Shown piece by piece: positions 52,982-61,219 of a stretch of 64,000 nt of DNA; the first letter of the stretch is position 1; each line of letters begins with the position of its first letter. Position numbers and translations under genes: made by a program. The stretch is from an uncultured Pseudomonadales bacterium (lineage in GTDB: Bacteria > Pseudomonadota > Gammaproteobacteria > Pseudomonadales > Azotimanducaceae), in the NCBI GenBank assembly GCA_958296165.1, contig OY282447.1, positions 2,542,001-2,606,000 on the forward strand, in the 5' to 3' direction. The notes under the pieces are model-generated. The model made no database searches. It was not told the origin of the DNA and worked only from the letters and a program-made list of their open reading frames with translations.

Positions 52982-53629
52982 TTACGGCTCGGATCGAGGT
53001 GTAGTGCCATCAAGCCAATGCGGCGGAGGCCAAGTGGCCGGTAGGTGCCCCATGCTCCGCATCAACGTCCCGACGGAGGCGACTAGCTTTCTGAAGGAGC
53101 GGCACCTCCTAAAGGCATCGGCAAGACACATCCGGCCGCTGAACTCCGCCTGGTGCGTCATCTCTTTGTAATCGTTGACGGACATGCACCGTCGCTCCAG
53201 TTCATCCTTCGCGCCACGCGGGGATTCGGGCTTCGGATGGGGCATCGCGTCCGGCTTCATCGCCCTGTGCCCTCGCAACGAATCTGCAGTCGCCAAGAAC
53301 CACGCCTCGTACTCTCGGTGGGCCATGCAAACCGCGCAAGGTACATCGCGAGACGCGCCGCTCGCCCAATCTTGCACCCTCGGCCCCAGCTCTGCGGGGC
53401 AGTCGTCGTCGCTGTCGAAGAGCACCAAGATACCGCCGCAATCTGGCTTTGTGCGCGCCAATGTCACGGCGCGAACCATCCCCTCCTCCGTCGCAAGCGC
53501 GTTCCGTGTCCTTCGGATCGGCTTGCCGACCCCGATGCCCCAGCTCTGGGCCTCGTCGACTAGGCGGCGCAGCAACACCGGTACCGCTTGAACGTCCCCG
53601 TGACCTTCCACGACAGGTTGAATGTTCAT
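52982..53629 (-). CDS. DUF4276 (TOPRIM-like) protein, module B
   Basis: About 215 aa. MNIQPVVEGHGDVQAVPVLL opens with the DUF4276/TOPRIM Glu, and ILVLFDSDDDCPAELG carries a DxD-type acidic cluster; HREYEAWFLA is the later family motif. ATG 53629 overlaps the AAA stop (ATGA), excluding the longer reading to 53785. It differs strongly from the DUF4276 protein of module A, so the two modules were acquired separately. Confidence 0.85.
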   Translation of the reverse strand: MNIQPVVEGHGDVQAVPVLLRRLVDEAQSWGIGVGKPIRRTRNALATEEGMVRAVTLARTKPDCGGILVLFDSDDDCPAELGPRVQDWASGASRDVPCAVCMAHREYEAWFLATADSLRGHRAMKPDAMPHPKPESPRGAKDELERRCMSVNDYKEMTHQAEFSGRMCLADAFRRCRSFRKLVASVGTLMRSMGHLPATWPPPHWLDGTTPRSEP

Positions 53630-54771
53630 GTGCGCTCGGCACCATCGAGCGCATTTGACCGCAGCAGCTCCCCCGCGCCGAATAGCTGCTTCGCCATCGC
53701 CTGTTTCACCGACGGTGCCATCTTGTCGACTCGGGTGGCGCCGTCGCGCCAACTGACCAAGCGCAGATGGCGATCTCTTATCCACTTGGCATCCAGTATC
53801 TCCGGGCTGTGGGTAGTCACTACAACTTGCGACGACCTGCTCGCGCCTCGCAGCACGTCGAGGATGACTCCCAACGCGCCGGGATGTATGGACGCCTCAG
53901 GTTCCTCGATCACCATAAGCGAGGGCGCAGGACGCCGGTAAGCGGCTACTAGGATGCCAAGCGCCCGTAGGGTGCCGTCGGACATGTCGGACGCGTCGAG
54001 TCGTGCCTTGCCCCCGTGCAGGTTCTGCAGAAACTCAAGCGTGAGTTCGCCCCGGCGCTTTCGCGCCTGCACTCCGGCAACGCCCGGCACTGCGATGGCT
54101 AGAAGCTCGCAGATTTCCTCCCAGTCGCCGGGCGAATCCTTCTTGATTTGCCTCAGCACGCCGGCGACGTTGCTGCCATCTTCCCCTAGATCCAGGTCGC
54201 CGTATCGCTCTTGGTCACGCAGCGTGCCTGGATCGATACAGTATGCGCGCATGCTGGAGAGGAAATCGAACACAGGCGTAAAGCGCGCGTCGCCGATCAA
54301 AGGGAGAGCCAGCGTGGACCGTGCAAGCTTTGGCGAGTCGACATTCCCGCGCCAGCGAGCACCGCGTTCAATGTTTGTTGGTGTTTCGCGTTTGAACTGG
54401 GCCACCGCGCCGTCACGCTCCTTAACAAAACAGCGCTCAAGCGCCACCTCCAGTTTGTAGTCTCGGCGACCACGCAAGACTAAAGTGTATTCAGCCCGCG
54501 CGACTGAATCATCCAAGCCATCCATCGCCATGTGGAAACGAATCGTCGAGTGTTGCCCCTTAGCACGACGGTGTGCCACGCTTTGGAATCCGCCGCGCAT
54601 TCGAAAGGCAGAAGCCAAAGGCAACACCATTGCATGATAGATGAAGGAAATGGCGTCCGCAAAGTTACTCTTGCCCGCGCCGTTAGCCCCTACCAAAAAG
54701 GTGGGGTTGTCGAATGTCACACTCTCAGAGCGAAAGCTGCGGTAGTTATCGAGCTCAATGCGCTGCAACAT
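53626..54771 (-). CDS. AAA_21/OLD-like ATPase, module B
   Basis: 381 aa: IELDNYRSFRSESVTF, Walker A LVGANGAGKSN (~26-36), DMSDGTLRALGIL signature, Walker B MVIEEPEASIHP and VVTTHSPEILDA. It heads the module AAA-DUF4276-HEPN-like. Immediately upstream on its strand lies a degenerate copy of the methyltransferase 5-prime end, which may now supply its leader and promoter. Confidence 0.87.
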   Translation of the reverse strand: MLQRIELDNYRSFRSESVTFDNPTFLVGANGAGKSNFADAISFIYHAMVLPLASAFRMRGGFQSVAHRRAKGQHSTIRFHMAMDGLDDSVARAEYTLVLRGRRDYKLEVALERCFVKERDGAVAQFKRETPTNIERGARWRGNVDSPKLARSTLALPLIGDARFTPVFDFLSSMRAYCIDPGTLRDQERYGDLDLGEDGSNVAGVLRQIKKDSPGDWEEICELLAIAVPGVAGVQARKRRGELTLEFLQNLHGGKARLDASDMSDGTLRALGILVAAYRRPAPSLMVIEEPEASIHPGALGVILDVLRGASRSSQVVVTTHSPEILDAKWIRDRHLRLVSWRDGATRVDKMAPSVKQAMAKQLFGAGELLRSNALDGAERT

Positions 54772-54806
54772 GGCCTAGTCACTCACACGGTCTTGGATGC
54801 GATATA

Positions 54807-54968
54807 GCGCCATCAGCACCGCCCGCGAGGAAGCCAGCCTGTCGTCCACCACAGATGCAGCGTCTAAGGGTGCCCGTGCCGAATGGATTTCTCCCGCACC
54901 GCATGCCGCGACACCTCGGCGATAGGAAAGTCGACCTCGGCAAGGCGCTTACATTCCTTCGGGATCAA
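54807..54968 (-). pseudogene. degenerate duplicate of the DUF1156 methyltransferase 5-prime end
   Basis: The minus strand reads IPKECKRLAEVDFPIAEVSR, then HAVREKSIRHGHP, then a TAG, TLHLWW and a frameshift. This matches the start of the intact DUF1156 gene (51446 to about 51281) at roughly 85% of bases by hand alignment. The start codon is TTG instead of ATG. The copy ends at the codons for VLMAL. Together with the intact gene it brackets module B as a direct repeat. Confidence 0.85.
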
Positions 54969-55005
54969 GACGCCAGTTCGCTCTAGCTGTGCATCCGCTG
55001 CCGCA

Positions 55006-55206
55006 CTATCGGTTCAAGTTGTGTGCTCTCGTTCTGTTCGTCCCCAACGGAGGCTCCAAGCCGTAGCGGGGGTTGATCTCGACACCAAGCTTCAAGAGCT
55101 TTTGCTCCAGCCGCTCGTGCGCCGCCACAACTCGACGGTCGATCTTCGTGCTCTGCCGCAGCAAGGCTTCCTTGTCCAAGTGCGGCGGATCCGGTTTCGT
55201 TAACAT
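55006..55206 (-). CDS. small hypothetical protein coupled to the ClpP-like protease
   Basis: 66 aa (MLTKPDPPHLDKEALLRQST ... GVEINPRYGLEPPLG), hydrophilic, with one central helix. ATG 55206 overlaps the protease stop as ATGA, which is the main reason to believe it. Possible partner or substrate of the protease. No family recognised. Confidence 0.6.
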   Translation of the reverse strand: MLTKPDPPHLDKEALLRQSTKIDRRVVAAHERLEQKLLKLGVEINPRYGLEPPLGTNRTRAHNLNR

Positions 55207-56054
55207 CAGAAGTACTCCTTTGAGTGAATGAAGGAGAGTGGATCTTCACGTCGTATGAAGTCCTTTAGCAGATCAAAGTAGCCTCTGAGATGACGGTACA
55301 GCTTCTCGTGTTCCTCGAGAGCATCTATCTTCAAATTGACCTCATCTCTCAACGTCTCTCTGTCGATGGCTCTCCCGTGAGAGTGCCATCGCTCGGGATC
55401 GTTGAGCAGTTCTGCAATCTCGTTGGCACGATCTTTCTTCATCTTCGGGGACACGCTCTTCTTGCGCGTCTCCGTTTCATGCCAGTTCTTGAACTTGAAT
55501 GTGGACAACCACTTGACTAGCAGCTCGTTGGAAAGCGCCCGAGCCTGATCGAACTGGTACAGGTCGCCAAGGTCCAGCTTGTTGAGGAGCGCGTACTCCG
55601 CCGTTGTGAGTTCGTCGTGTTTTGCCTTTTCGTTGAGCCGTTCGAACTGATTTAGATACGAAAGGGCGGGCACGAGTTTGCCGTCCTTTTCGATCTGTGG
55701 GTCTATCGGCCCCAAGCAGGACAGGTCATCCATCATGATTCGGTCCGCGCTCAACGCGAATATCGTGCCGGCGGACATCGCGCGATCTGGCACGATCACA
55801 ATCATTTCTTGATACCTAGATCGTATTACGGTCACGATCCGTTCTACGACCTCCACAATGCCGCCGGGCGTGTCGAGAATCACCGCAACCGATTCGCGCC
55901 AGGAAGGGAGAGCATCCAACGCATCCCGGAGGCGCATCTCATGGCCAGGCAGGATGGGGCCGGAGAACGCGACCATGTCGGCGCTCAGAGCATCCTCCAT
56001 GCTTCGCAAGCCATTGTCCAGATCCGCCTTCACGCGCCTGTCAACTGGCCTCAT
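55206..56054 (-). CDS. ClpP-class serine protease, SDH_sah type
   Basis: 282 aa. The ClpP/crotonase fold is visible: VAVILDTPGGIVEVVERIV, then IVPDRAMSAGTIFALSADRI with the nucleophile Ser in M-S-A-G, and CLGPIDPQ with the downstream Asp. The catalytic His is expected between; no His is obvious there, as in the Ser-Lys relatives of this family. It is cytoplasmic, with no signal peptide. It forms a two-gene cassette with the 66-aa protein between two methyltransferase scars. A defence role is inferred from context. Confidence 0.82.
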   Translation of the reverse strand: MRPVDRRVKADLDNGLRSMEDALSADMVAFSGPILPGHEMRLRDALDALPSWRESVAVILDTPGGIVEVVERIVTVIRSRYQEMIVIVPDRAMSAGTIFALSADRIMMDDLSCLGPIDPQIEKDGKLVPALSYLNQFERLNEKAKHDELTTAEYALLNKLDLGDLYQFDQARALSNELLVKWLSTFKFKNWHETETRKKSVSPKMKKDRANEIAELLNDPERWHSHGRAIDRETLRDEVNLKIDALEEHEKLYRHLRGYFDLLKDFIRREDPLSFIHSKEYF

Positions 56055-56232
56055 GGTGCGTCATCTCCTGCCTAGCGTTCTGCTTCTGCGACTTGCGGCG
56101 TCCGAATGTCCTTTTGGAGACGCCGCGCCATGTTGGGATCTGGCGGCACCAGCCTTGCGGCGGCAATGCCAAGCCGCCTGCTCCAACTTGAGCCTCACCG
56201 TCATCGGCCACCCCGTTGAAGATCATGTTCAC
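56041..56232 (-). CDS. possible small protein upstream of the ClpP-like protease
   Basis: A 63-aa open frame (MNMIFNGVADDGEAQVGAGG ...) overlaps the protease start by 14 bases. Position is the only argument; composition is unremarkable and no family is recognised. It may be noncoding leader. Confidence 0.2.
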   Translation of the reverse strand: MNMIFNGVADDGEAQVGAGGLALPPQGWCRQIPTWRGVSKRTFGRRKSQKQNARQEMTHHEAS

Positions 56233-56282
56233 ACGCCGTACAGCCGGTAAGGCGTCCTCGTTGCCATTAGTTGCCTAGCACC

Positions 56283-56410
56283 ACGCTGAGAGCAGCATAG
56301 CATCAATTACCCGCTCTCGGCTGCCACGGCCACGAACGTATGGCGCGAGAGCGCGTTGGCTGAGTGCAAGAACTTCGGGCCGTGCTCCCGTTCCGTCGCG
56401 AGCAAGTACG
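56283..56410 (-). pseudogene. degenerate 3-prime end of a DUF1156 methyltransferase gene
   Basis: The minus strand reads LLATEREHGPKFLHSANALS and, in a second frame, ARGSR-like residues then RVIDAMLLSA. The intact DUF1156 protein ends with TLIAAEQDRGPAFLRLANAL followed by a segment closing KRLLDAMLLAVPR. The match is about 70% at DNA level by eye with at least one frameshift, so it derives from a diverged relative of the present gene. It joins the DUF5615 remnant near 56405-56410. Confidence 0.75.
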
Positions 56411-56642
56411 CGCCGCCACAGGCACGTCGGCAGACGGGCCAAGCCGGCGTGAGCCACTCCATGCACGAACACAAGCTCGCCAAAGTCCGCGTCAATGGTT
56501 GCCAGCACTCTGTGTTCGGCAACTGCGTACCTACATCGCCGGGGCCGGAGCCAAGGTCATCGGAGAAGATGACGTCATGGCCTTCGCGGCGCAGCCAAAC
56601 GGCCAAGCGTTGCCCGGCGCACGCGTCGACAAAGAATCTCAC
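56405..56642 (-). pseudogene. frameshifted DUF5615 (PIN-like) toxin remnant
   Basis: GTG 56642 opens MRFFVDACAGQRLAVWLRRE and continues GHDVIFSDDLG, the start of DUF5615 PIN-like toxins. About 10 bases present in the related copy at 60302-60662 are missing near 56520, shifting the frame; the next frame resumes with LATIDADFGELVFVHGVAHA. The end is replaced by methyltransferase 3-prime sequence. No antitoxin gene accompanies it. Confidence 0.8.
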
Positions 56643-56738
56643 GCACTGGCCACGGACACCGCTATGGCGCGAGGTTTGTAGCGCAATGATTCTGCAATAC
56701 CGTGTCCTGCAGTCTCCGCGACTTACAGGGCGTTTCGC

Positions 56739-59700
56739 TCACGGTTCCTCCCCGCCAACACGATACTCCACCCGCTCATCCCGCACCTCCATCGGCTGCT
56801 TGAGCGCATTCACGCTCAGATGATAGTGCTGCACGGTGGTCACTTCTTGCCACGGGAATCGTGCCGGCGCATGGATCGGCTCTTGCAGAACTGGCTCGTC
56901 GGCGCAGTTCGTCACCACGTACAGCCAGTAGCAGTCCGGTCGATCTTCCGCCACGCGGCGTTCGTTCGGGGTCAGAAGAACGCTGCCGGTGGCGCCCGCC
57001 AAGCCCTTCACCTCGATCAGCCGCAGTTCGCCGGAACGCAGGTCCAAGCTGGTTAGGTCGTAGCCAAGGTTCTTCTCGTGAACATCCTCCACGGTACGAC
57101 CCAACGCCTCCTCGTGTTCGGCTACCACACGCATGGCGGTCATCTCGGTTTCCGGATGCTGGCGCAGGCGGCGTAGATCCAAGCTCTCGCGTTCGGGATG
57201 AGGCAGCACCAAGGCACTGGCCAAGCGCTCCACCCCTTGCAGGGTGATGGCTCGCTGGCGCTTGAGTTCCTCGCGGCGTCGCTCGCGCCGCGCCAGAGCG
57301 TCTGCGTGGCGGGTTTCGGCTTGCGCCAAGCGGGCTTCGGCGCCGGCTACGCCCTGCTGTAGGTCATCGGAAGCGCGGCCGATCTCCGCATCAGCCCGCT
57401 GCAACACCTCGGTCAAGGAGAGTTCCACATGCTCGCCAACGCGGTCGGCTTCGGCAACGCGCTCGCTGCGCACCTCTGCGATGAACGGTGCCAAGGCGTG
57501 TTCGTTCAGCCACGCCAATGCCTCCGGCAGCGTGGCGGCGGTCGGGAGCAGTTCCGGCGTTGAGATCGGCATCATGTTGCCGAGGATGTCCGGCTCGCGC
57601 AGTTGCGGTTCCATGCCGTCGGCCAGTTCCACGGTGAACAGGCGTTCGTGGATTACGCGGCCGAGGCCGTCCACCGCTCGCGCTCGGTAGAAGTCCAACC
57701 GTGCTGGCACAAGGTGTGCCAGAGAGTGGAAGCAAGCGCCTTGGGCGAAGGCGTCTTGGCCGGCTTCCAGGCTGTGGCGGCGTAGGCTCTCGAATAGCGG
57801 GTGGCCCGGCGTCACCCACTCTAGATTGTGCTGTTCGGCGGTGTTGCGGTCTGTGGAGAAGCGCGGATAGCGCACCGCCAGCTCAGGGTGTTTCCAGCCC
57901 GGTTCGCGTTGGTACTTGCGCAAACTGGTCGGTATGCGGCCAGGATCGAAGGCGTGGGGCAGGCGGCTCACCGGGCGCAACGGCAGCGCCGCATCTTCCG
58001 CGCACGCACGAATGAAGCGGGCGATGCTCTCGGGCACCACGCGCCGTTCTTGGGCCTTGGCGCGCCGTTCTGCGAGCATCTCCAAGTTCAGCTTCTTGGT
58101 GGCAAGGCCCTCCAATGCGGTCTCGCAGATGGCGCGGAAGTGGCCTTCGTCCACGTCGCGCAGCAGGCGATCTTCCAAGTCCGCATCGCCCAGCTTGCCG
58201 GCGTAGTAGTCGCGCAGCACGCGCTCCACTTGCGCGGAGGGCAGCACTTCGCCCACCACGTTGAATACCGCGTCGTCGTCCAAGGCGTCGCGGATCTGCT
58301 GCAGCTTGTTGAGCAGGCGTTCCAGCACCCGACCCTCGATGGTGTTGGCCGCAACGAAGTTGAAGATCAGGCAGTCGTGGCGCTGGCCGTAGCGGTGGAT
58401 GCGCCCCATGCGCTGCTCCAAGCGGTTGGGGTTCCACGGGATGTCGTAGTTGAACAGGATGTGGCAGCACTGAAGATTGATGCCCTCGCCGGCGGCTTCT
58501 GTGGCCACCAGCACTTGAATAGCGCCTTCTCGGAACTGTTGCTCCGCGTGCAGGCGGGTGCCGGGTTCGTCACGGGCACCTGGCTTCATACCGCCGTGGA
58601 TGCAGCCAACAGCGAAGCCCCAGTCGCGCAGGTTGGCCATCAGATAGTTCAGCGTGTCTGTGAACTCGGTGAACAGCAACAGGCGTTGATCTGGGCGCTC
58701 GAAGAAACCCTGCTCGTGCAAAATCTGGCGCAGCCGGGTGAGCTTGGCCTCGTTGCCGGCGTTCTCCACGGCTTTGGCTTGGGCCGCCAGATGGCGCAGT
58801 TCTTCAACTTCGTCGCGCACTTGCTCGGCGTTGCCGGCCAACGTGATCGCATCCAGCATGCGCTCTAGGCGTTCGCGCTCGGCATCCTCCATCTCTTCGA
58901 GTTCTTCAACGTCCGGGAGCGTCGGCGGCGCGGTGCTGGCGAGCGCTTGCGCTTGTTCGAGGCCATGGGCTAAGCGCGTGGCGCGGTTCTCGAGCGAACG
59001 CCGCATCGCAAACGTAGACGATGCGAGGCGGCGCTGATACAGGGACATCAAGAAGCCCACGGCGCGGGCCCGAGGATTGTCGCCGTCGGCCGCAGCGCGG
59101 CGGCTTTGCGCCTTCACGAAGCGCGTCACTTTGTCGTAGAGATCGAACTCAGCACCGTCTATGTTGAACGCGGCGGTACGCGGGATGCGCTTAGTGAACA
59201 CCGGCTGTGCCGCCCACTCGCCATCTTCTGCCCGTTGCGGGAAGTACACCATCGCTTCCTTCGTGCGGCGCAGGTAGAAGGGTGCGCGGCGACGTGCCAT
59301 CGCCTCTTGGATGGATTTCACGTCTGCGTAGGCGTCTTGGTCCAGCAGCTGCAGAAAGCGCGTAAAACTGGCGGCGTCGCCTTTGTGCGGGGTGGCCGTA
59401 AGCAGCAACAGATGATCGGTGCAGTCGCGCAGCATTTCGCCCAGCCGGTAGCGCTGGCTCTTGCGTTTTTCGTCCGCAGACATGCGGTGTGCTTCGTCGA
59501 CGATCACGAGATCCCAACGTGCCTGTTTGAGGCCGGGCAGAATGTCTTCGCGTTTGGCGAGATCCAGCGAAGTGATTACTTGCTTACGTTCCAGCCATTG
59601 GTTGACGCCGAATTGATCGCGGATGTCGCCTCCCTTCAGGACGAGAAACTGCTCGTCGAACTTCTCCTTCAGCTCACGCTGCCATTGGAAAGCGAGGTTT

Positions 59701-60179
59701 GCCGGACACGCCACCAACACCCGCTCGACGAGGCCGCGCAGCTTCAGCTCGCGCACCAAGAGACCAGCCATGATGGTCTTGCCGGCGCCGGCGTCGTCTG
59801 CGAGCAGGAAGCGGACGGTGGGTACTTTCAGCAGATGTTCGTAGACGGCTTCAAGTTGGTGGGGCAGCGGATCCACCCGCGAGATGGAGAGGCCGAAGTG
59901 CGGATCGAACTCGTAGGCAATGCCGAGCGTGTGGGCTTGCAGGGCGAGGCGCAGGAGGCGGCCGTCGCCTCGGTAGGAGAGCGTGGCATCGGCGATCGCC
60001 AGGCTGGCCACGTCCTCGGTGGTGAGAGAGACGCGGCGGAACCGCTCCGAGCGCGTGCCGACCAAGCCCACTTCCCAAGTGCCCGGGCCGTTCGCCCGCA
60101 CGGTCTCCACGCGCATCGGCTCGGCGAACTGTGCGCCAGTAAGAGTCTGGCCTTGAGCGATGGTCGGCGCGGCGGTCAA
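56739..60179 (-). CDS. SNF2-type helicase with C-terminal DUF3883, DrmD-like
   Basis: 1146 aa. SF2/SNF2 motor: DPLPHQLEAVYEHLL, Walker A LADDAGAGKT (~127-136), DEAH at ~228-231, LLTATPHKGD, and the helicase C block VATEAAGEGINLQ with RMGRIHRYGQ. A coiled-coil-rich region (~960-1000) precedes a DUF3883-like nuclease-fold domain (~1040-1110: EKNLGYDLTSLD, RLIEVKG). This resembles the DrmD SNF2 helicases of DISARM-type systems. It is the upstream core gene of the DUF1156/DUF499 locus, now separated from them by cassettes. Confidence 0.9.
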   Translation of the reverse strand: MTAAPTIAQGQTLTGAQFAEPMRVETVRANGPGTWEVGLVGTRSERFRRVSLTTEDVASLAIADATLSYRGDGRLLRLALQAHTLGIAYEFDPHFGLSISRVDPLPHQLEAVYEHLLKVPTVRFLLADDAGAGKTIMAGLLVRELKLRGLVERVLVACPANLAFQWQRELKEKFDEQFLVLKGGDIRDQFGVNQWLERKQVITSLDLAKREDILPGLKQARWDLVIVDEAHRMSADEKRKSQRYRLGEMLRDCTDHLLLLTATPHKGDAASFTRFLQLLDQDAYADVKSIQEAMARRRAPFYLRRTKEAMVYFPQRAEDGEWAAQPVFTKRIPRTAAFNIDGAEFDLYDKVTRFVKAQSRRAAADGDNPRARAVGFLMSLYQRRLASSTFAMRRSLENRATRLAHGLEQAQALASTAPPTLPDVEELEEMEDAERERLERMLDAITLAGNAEQVRDEVEELRHLAAQAKAVENAGNEAKLTRLRQILHEQGFFERPDQRLLLFTEFTDTLNYLMANLRDWGFAVGCIHGGMKPGARDEPGTRLHAEQQFREGAIQVLVATEAAGEGINLQCCHILFNYDIPWNPNRLEQRMGRIHRYGQRHDCLIFNFVAANTIEGRVLERLLNKLQQIRDALDDDAVFNVVGEVLPSAQVERVLRDYYAGKLGDADLEDRLLRDVDEGHFRAICETALEGLATKKLNLEMLAERRAKAQERRVVPESIARFIRACAEDAALPLRPVSRLPHAFDPGRIPTSLRKYQREPGWKHPELAVRYPRFSTDRNTAEQHNLEWVTPGHPLFESLRRHSLEAGQDAFAQGACFHSLAHLVPARLDFYRARAVDGLGRVIHERLFTVELADGMEPQLREPDILGNMMPISTPELLPTAATLPEALAWLNEHALAPFIAEVRSERVAEADRVGEHVELSLTEVLQRADAEIGRASDDLQQGVAGAEARLAQAETRHADALARRERRREELKRQRAITLQGVERLASALVLPHPERESLDLRRLRQHPETEMTAMRVVAEHEEALGRTVEDVHEKNLGYDLTSLDLRSGELRLIEVKGLAGATGSVLLTPNERRVAEDRPDCYWLYVVTNCADEPVLQEPIHAPARFPWQEVTTVQHYHLSVNALKQPMEVRDERVEYRVGGEEP

Positions 60180-60301
60180 GGCGTGTTGGGGAGTCCGTGG
60201 AGCATTGAGGGCATCTTAGTGCAAACGCTGGCAGGCTTGGCGAGTGCCTCTCAGCCCAACTGCAACGCTACCAACCGAAGAACCGCCCGCGTTCGGGCTC
60301 C

Positions 60302-60662
60302 CTATTCAGGAAATGGTTGCGCCGAAACACGAATCCGCTGGATGCCGGCAGTGATGATTGCTCGGTCTTCAAGGGCGTCCGCGTACAAGTCGAGAATCCT
60401 AGCCATTAGCGTAGTGCGTGCCGCCATGGCACGTCCGGCAGACGGACCAAGCCTGCGTGCGCCACTCCGTGCACGAACACAAGCTCGCCGAAATCCGAGT
60501 CTATGGTTACCAGCACTCTCTGCTCGGCGGCTGCGTACTCTAGCAGTGCTAGATCGCCGGGATCTGGGCCTAGATCATCGGAGAAGATGGCGTCATGGCC
60601 TTCGCGGTGCAGCCAAATGGCTAGGCGTCGCCCGGCGCAGGCATCAACAAAGGAATCTCACC
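60302..60662 (-). pseudogene. DUF5615 (PIN-like) toxin gene broken by indels
   Basis: Read on the minus strand, GTG AGA TTC is followed by one extra C compared with the copy at 56642, so the start codon is out of frame with the body. The body reads FVDACAGRRLAIWLHRE, GHDAIFSDDLG and VLVTIDSDFGELVFVHGVAH. A second indel near 60407 shifts the frame again before MARILDLYADALEDRA and a stop at 60302. It lies directly downstream of the intact DUF433 gene, its expected antitoxin. Confidence 0.8.
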
Positions 60663-60906
60663 CACCGGCCACGGACACTGCTGCGAGCGAATCCCCGGCG
60701 ACGACGGCATGGGCGTAAGCCACACATGCACGAATGTCGTCCGGCTCTAGGCGAGGATAGTCCTCAAGCAGTTCCTCCTGCGTAACGCCCTGTGCTAGGA
60801 GACTAAGGATCAGTTCTACGGAAATCCGCATGTCGCGGACAATGGGCTTGCCACCGAACACGTCTGGGCGTGCCGTGATGCGGGATAGCAGTTTGGCGTG
60901 TGTCAT
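60658..60906 (-). CDS. DUF433 antitoxin-like protein
   Basis: 82 aa: LSRITARPDVFGGKPIVRDM, RISVELILSLLAQG and EDYPRLEPDDIRACVAYA are the DUF433 HTH signature. DUF433 proteins are antitoxins of DUF5615 PIN-like toxins (VapBC-like). The cognate toxin gene immediately downstream is broken, so this antitoxin is an orphan. ATG 60906 is divergent from glnS. Confidence 0.88.
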   Translation of the reverse strand: MTHAKLLSRITARPDVFGGKPIVRDMRISVELILSLLAQGVTQEELLEDYPRLEPDDIRACVAYAHAVVAGDSLAAVSVAGG

Positions 60907-61219
60907 CGCTGGTACTTTGGGCCTGAATCCGTGTTGTTCGCAACGCTCCCGCGACTAGCGTGTTCGCTACCACAACTCCGTTCACACCAAGTGCTCCTTG
61001 AGCGAGTGGCATCGCGCCACCTATTCCGGCACTTTCGGCACTGGCTTCGGCACTGGGCGGAGCATAGCACCAAGCGCGAACGTCCGACCCCTCCAAGTGC
61101 GCGTGTACATCGGGCGGCCGGCGGCCAACCTAGGCACGGCGGCGCCTCAGCACCGCAGCGCCGAGCCAACTTCGGGGCGCTTACAATGCAACGTCCAACA
61201 ACAGCTCGAACACTCAAAC
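60907..61219. promoter_or_regulatory. divergent intergenic region DUF433 / glnS
   Basis: 313 bases without a convincing gene. A TACAAT hexamer at 61182-61187 lies 32 bases before the glnS ATG and is a plausible -10. Short TTCGGCACT-type repeats occur around 61021-61052. No -35 could be placed with confidence. Confidence 0.4.

Noticed and set aside
54807-54968. Target-site duplication or terminal repeat of a transposon
   Set aside because: The repeat is methyltransferase coding sequence of about 160 bp, and no transposase or integrase gene lies between the copies.
57828-58868. Plus-strand open frame of 346 codons
   Set aside because: Antisense to the helicase motor domain, whose motifs are clear on the other strand.
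43395-60179. A complete DISARM system
   Set aside because: The SNF2 helicase is DrmD-like and a methyltransferase is present, but no DrmB, DrmC or DrmA-type gene lies in this locus; the DUF1998 helicase belongs to the separate Druantia-like operon.
59106-60785. Long plus-strand open frame of 559 codons
   Set aside because: It is antisense to the SNF2 helicase gene, lacks any family signature and arises from high-GC codon periodicity.
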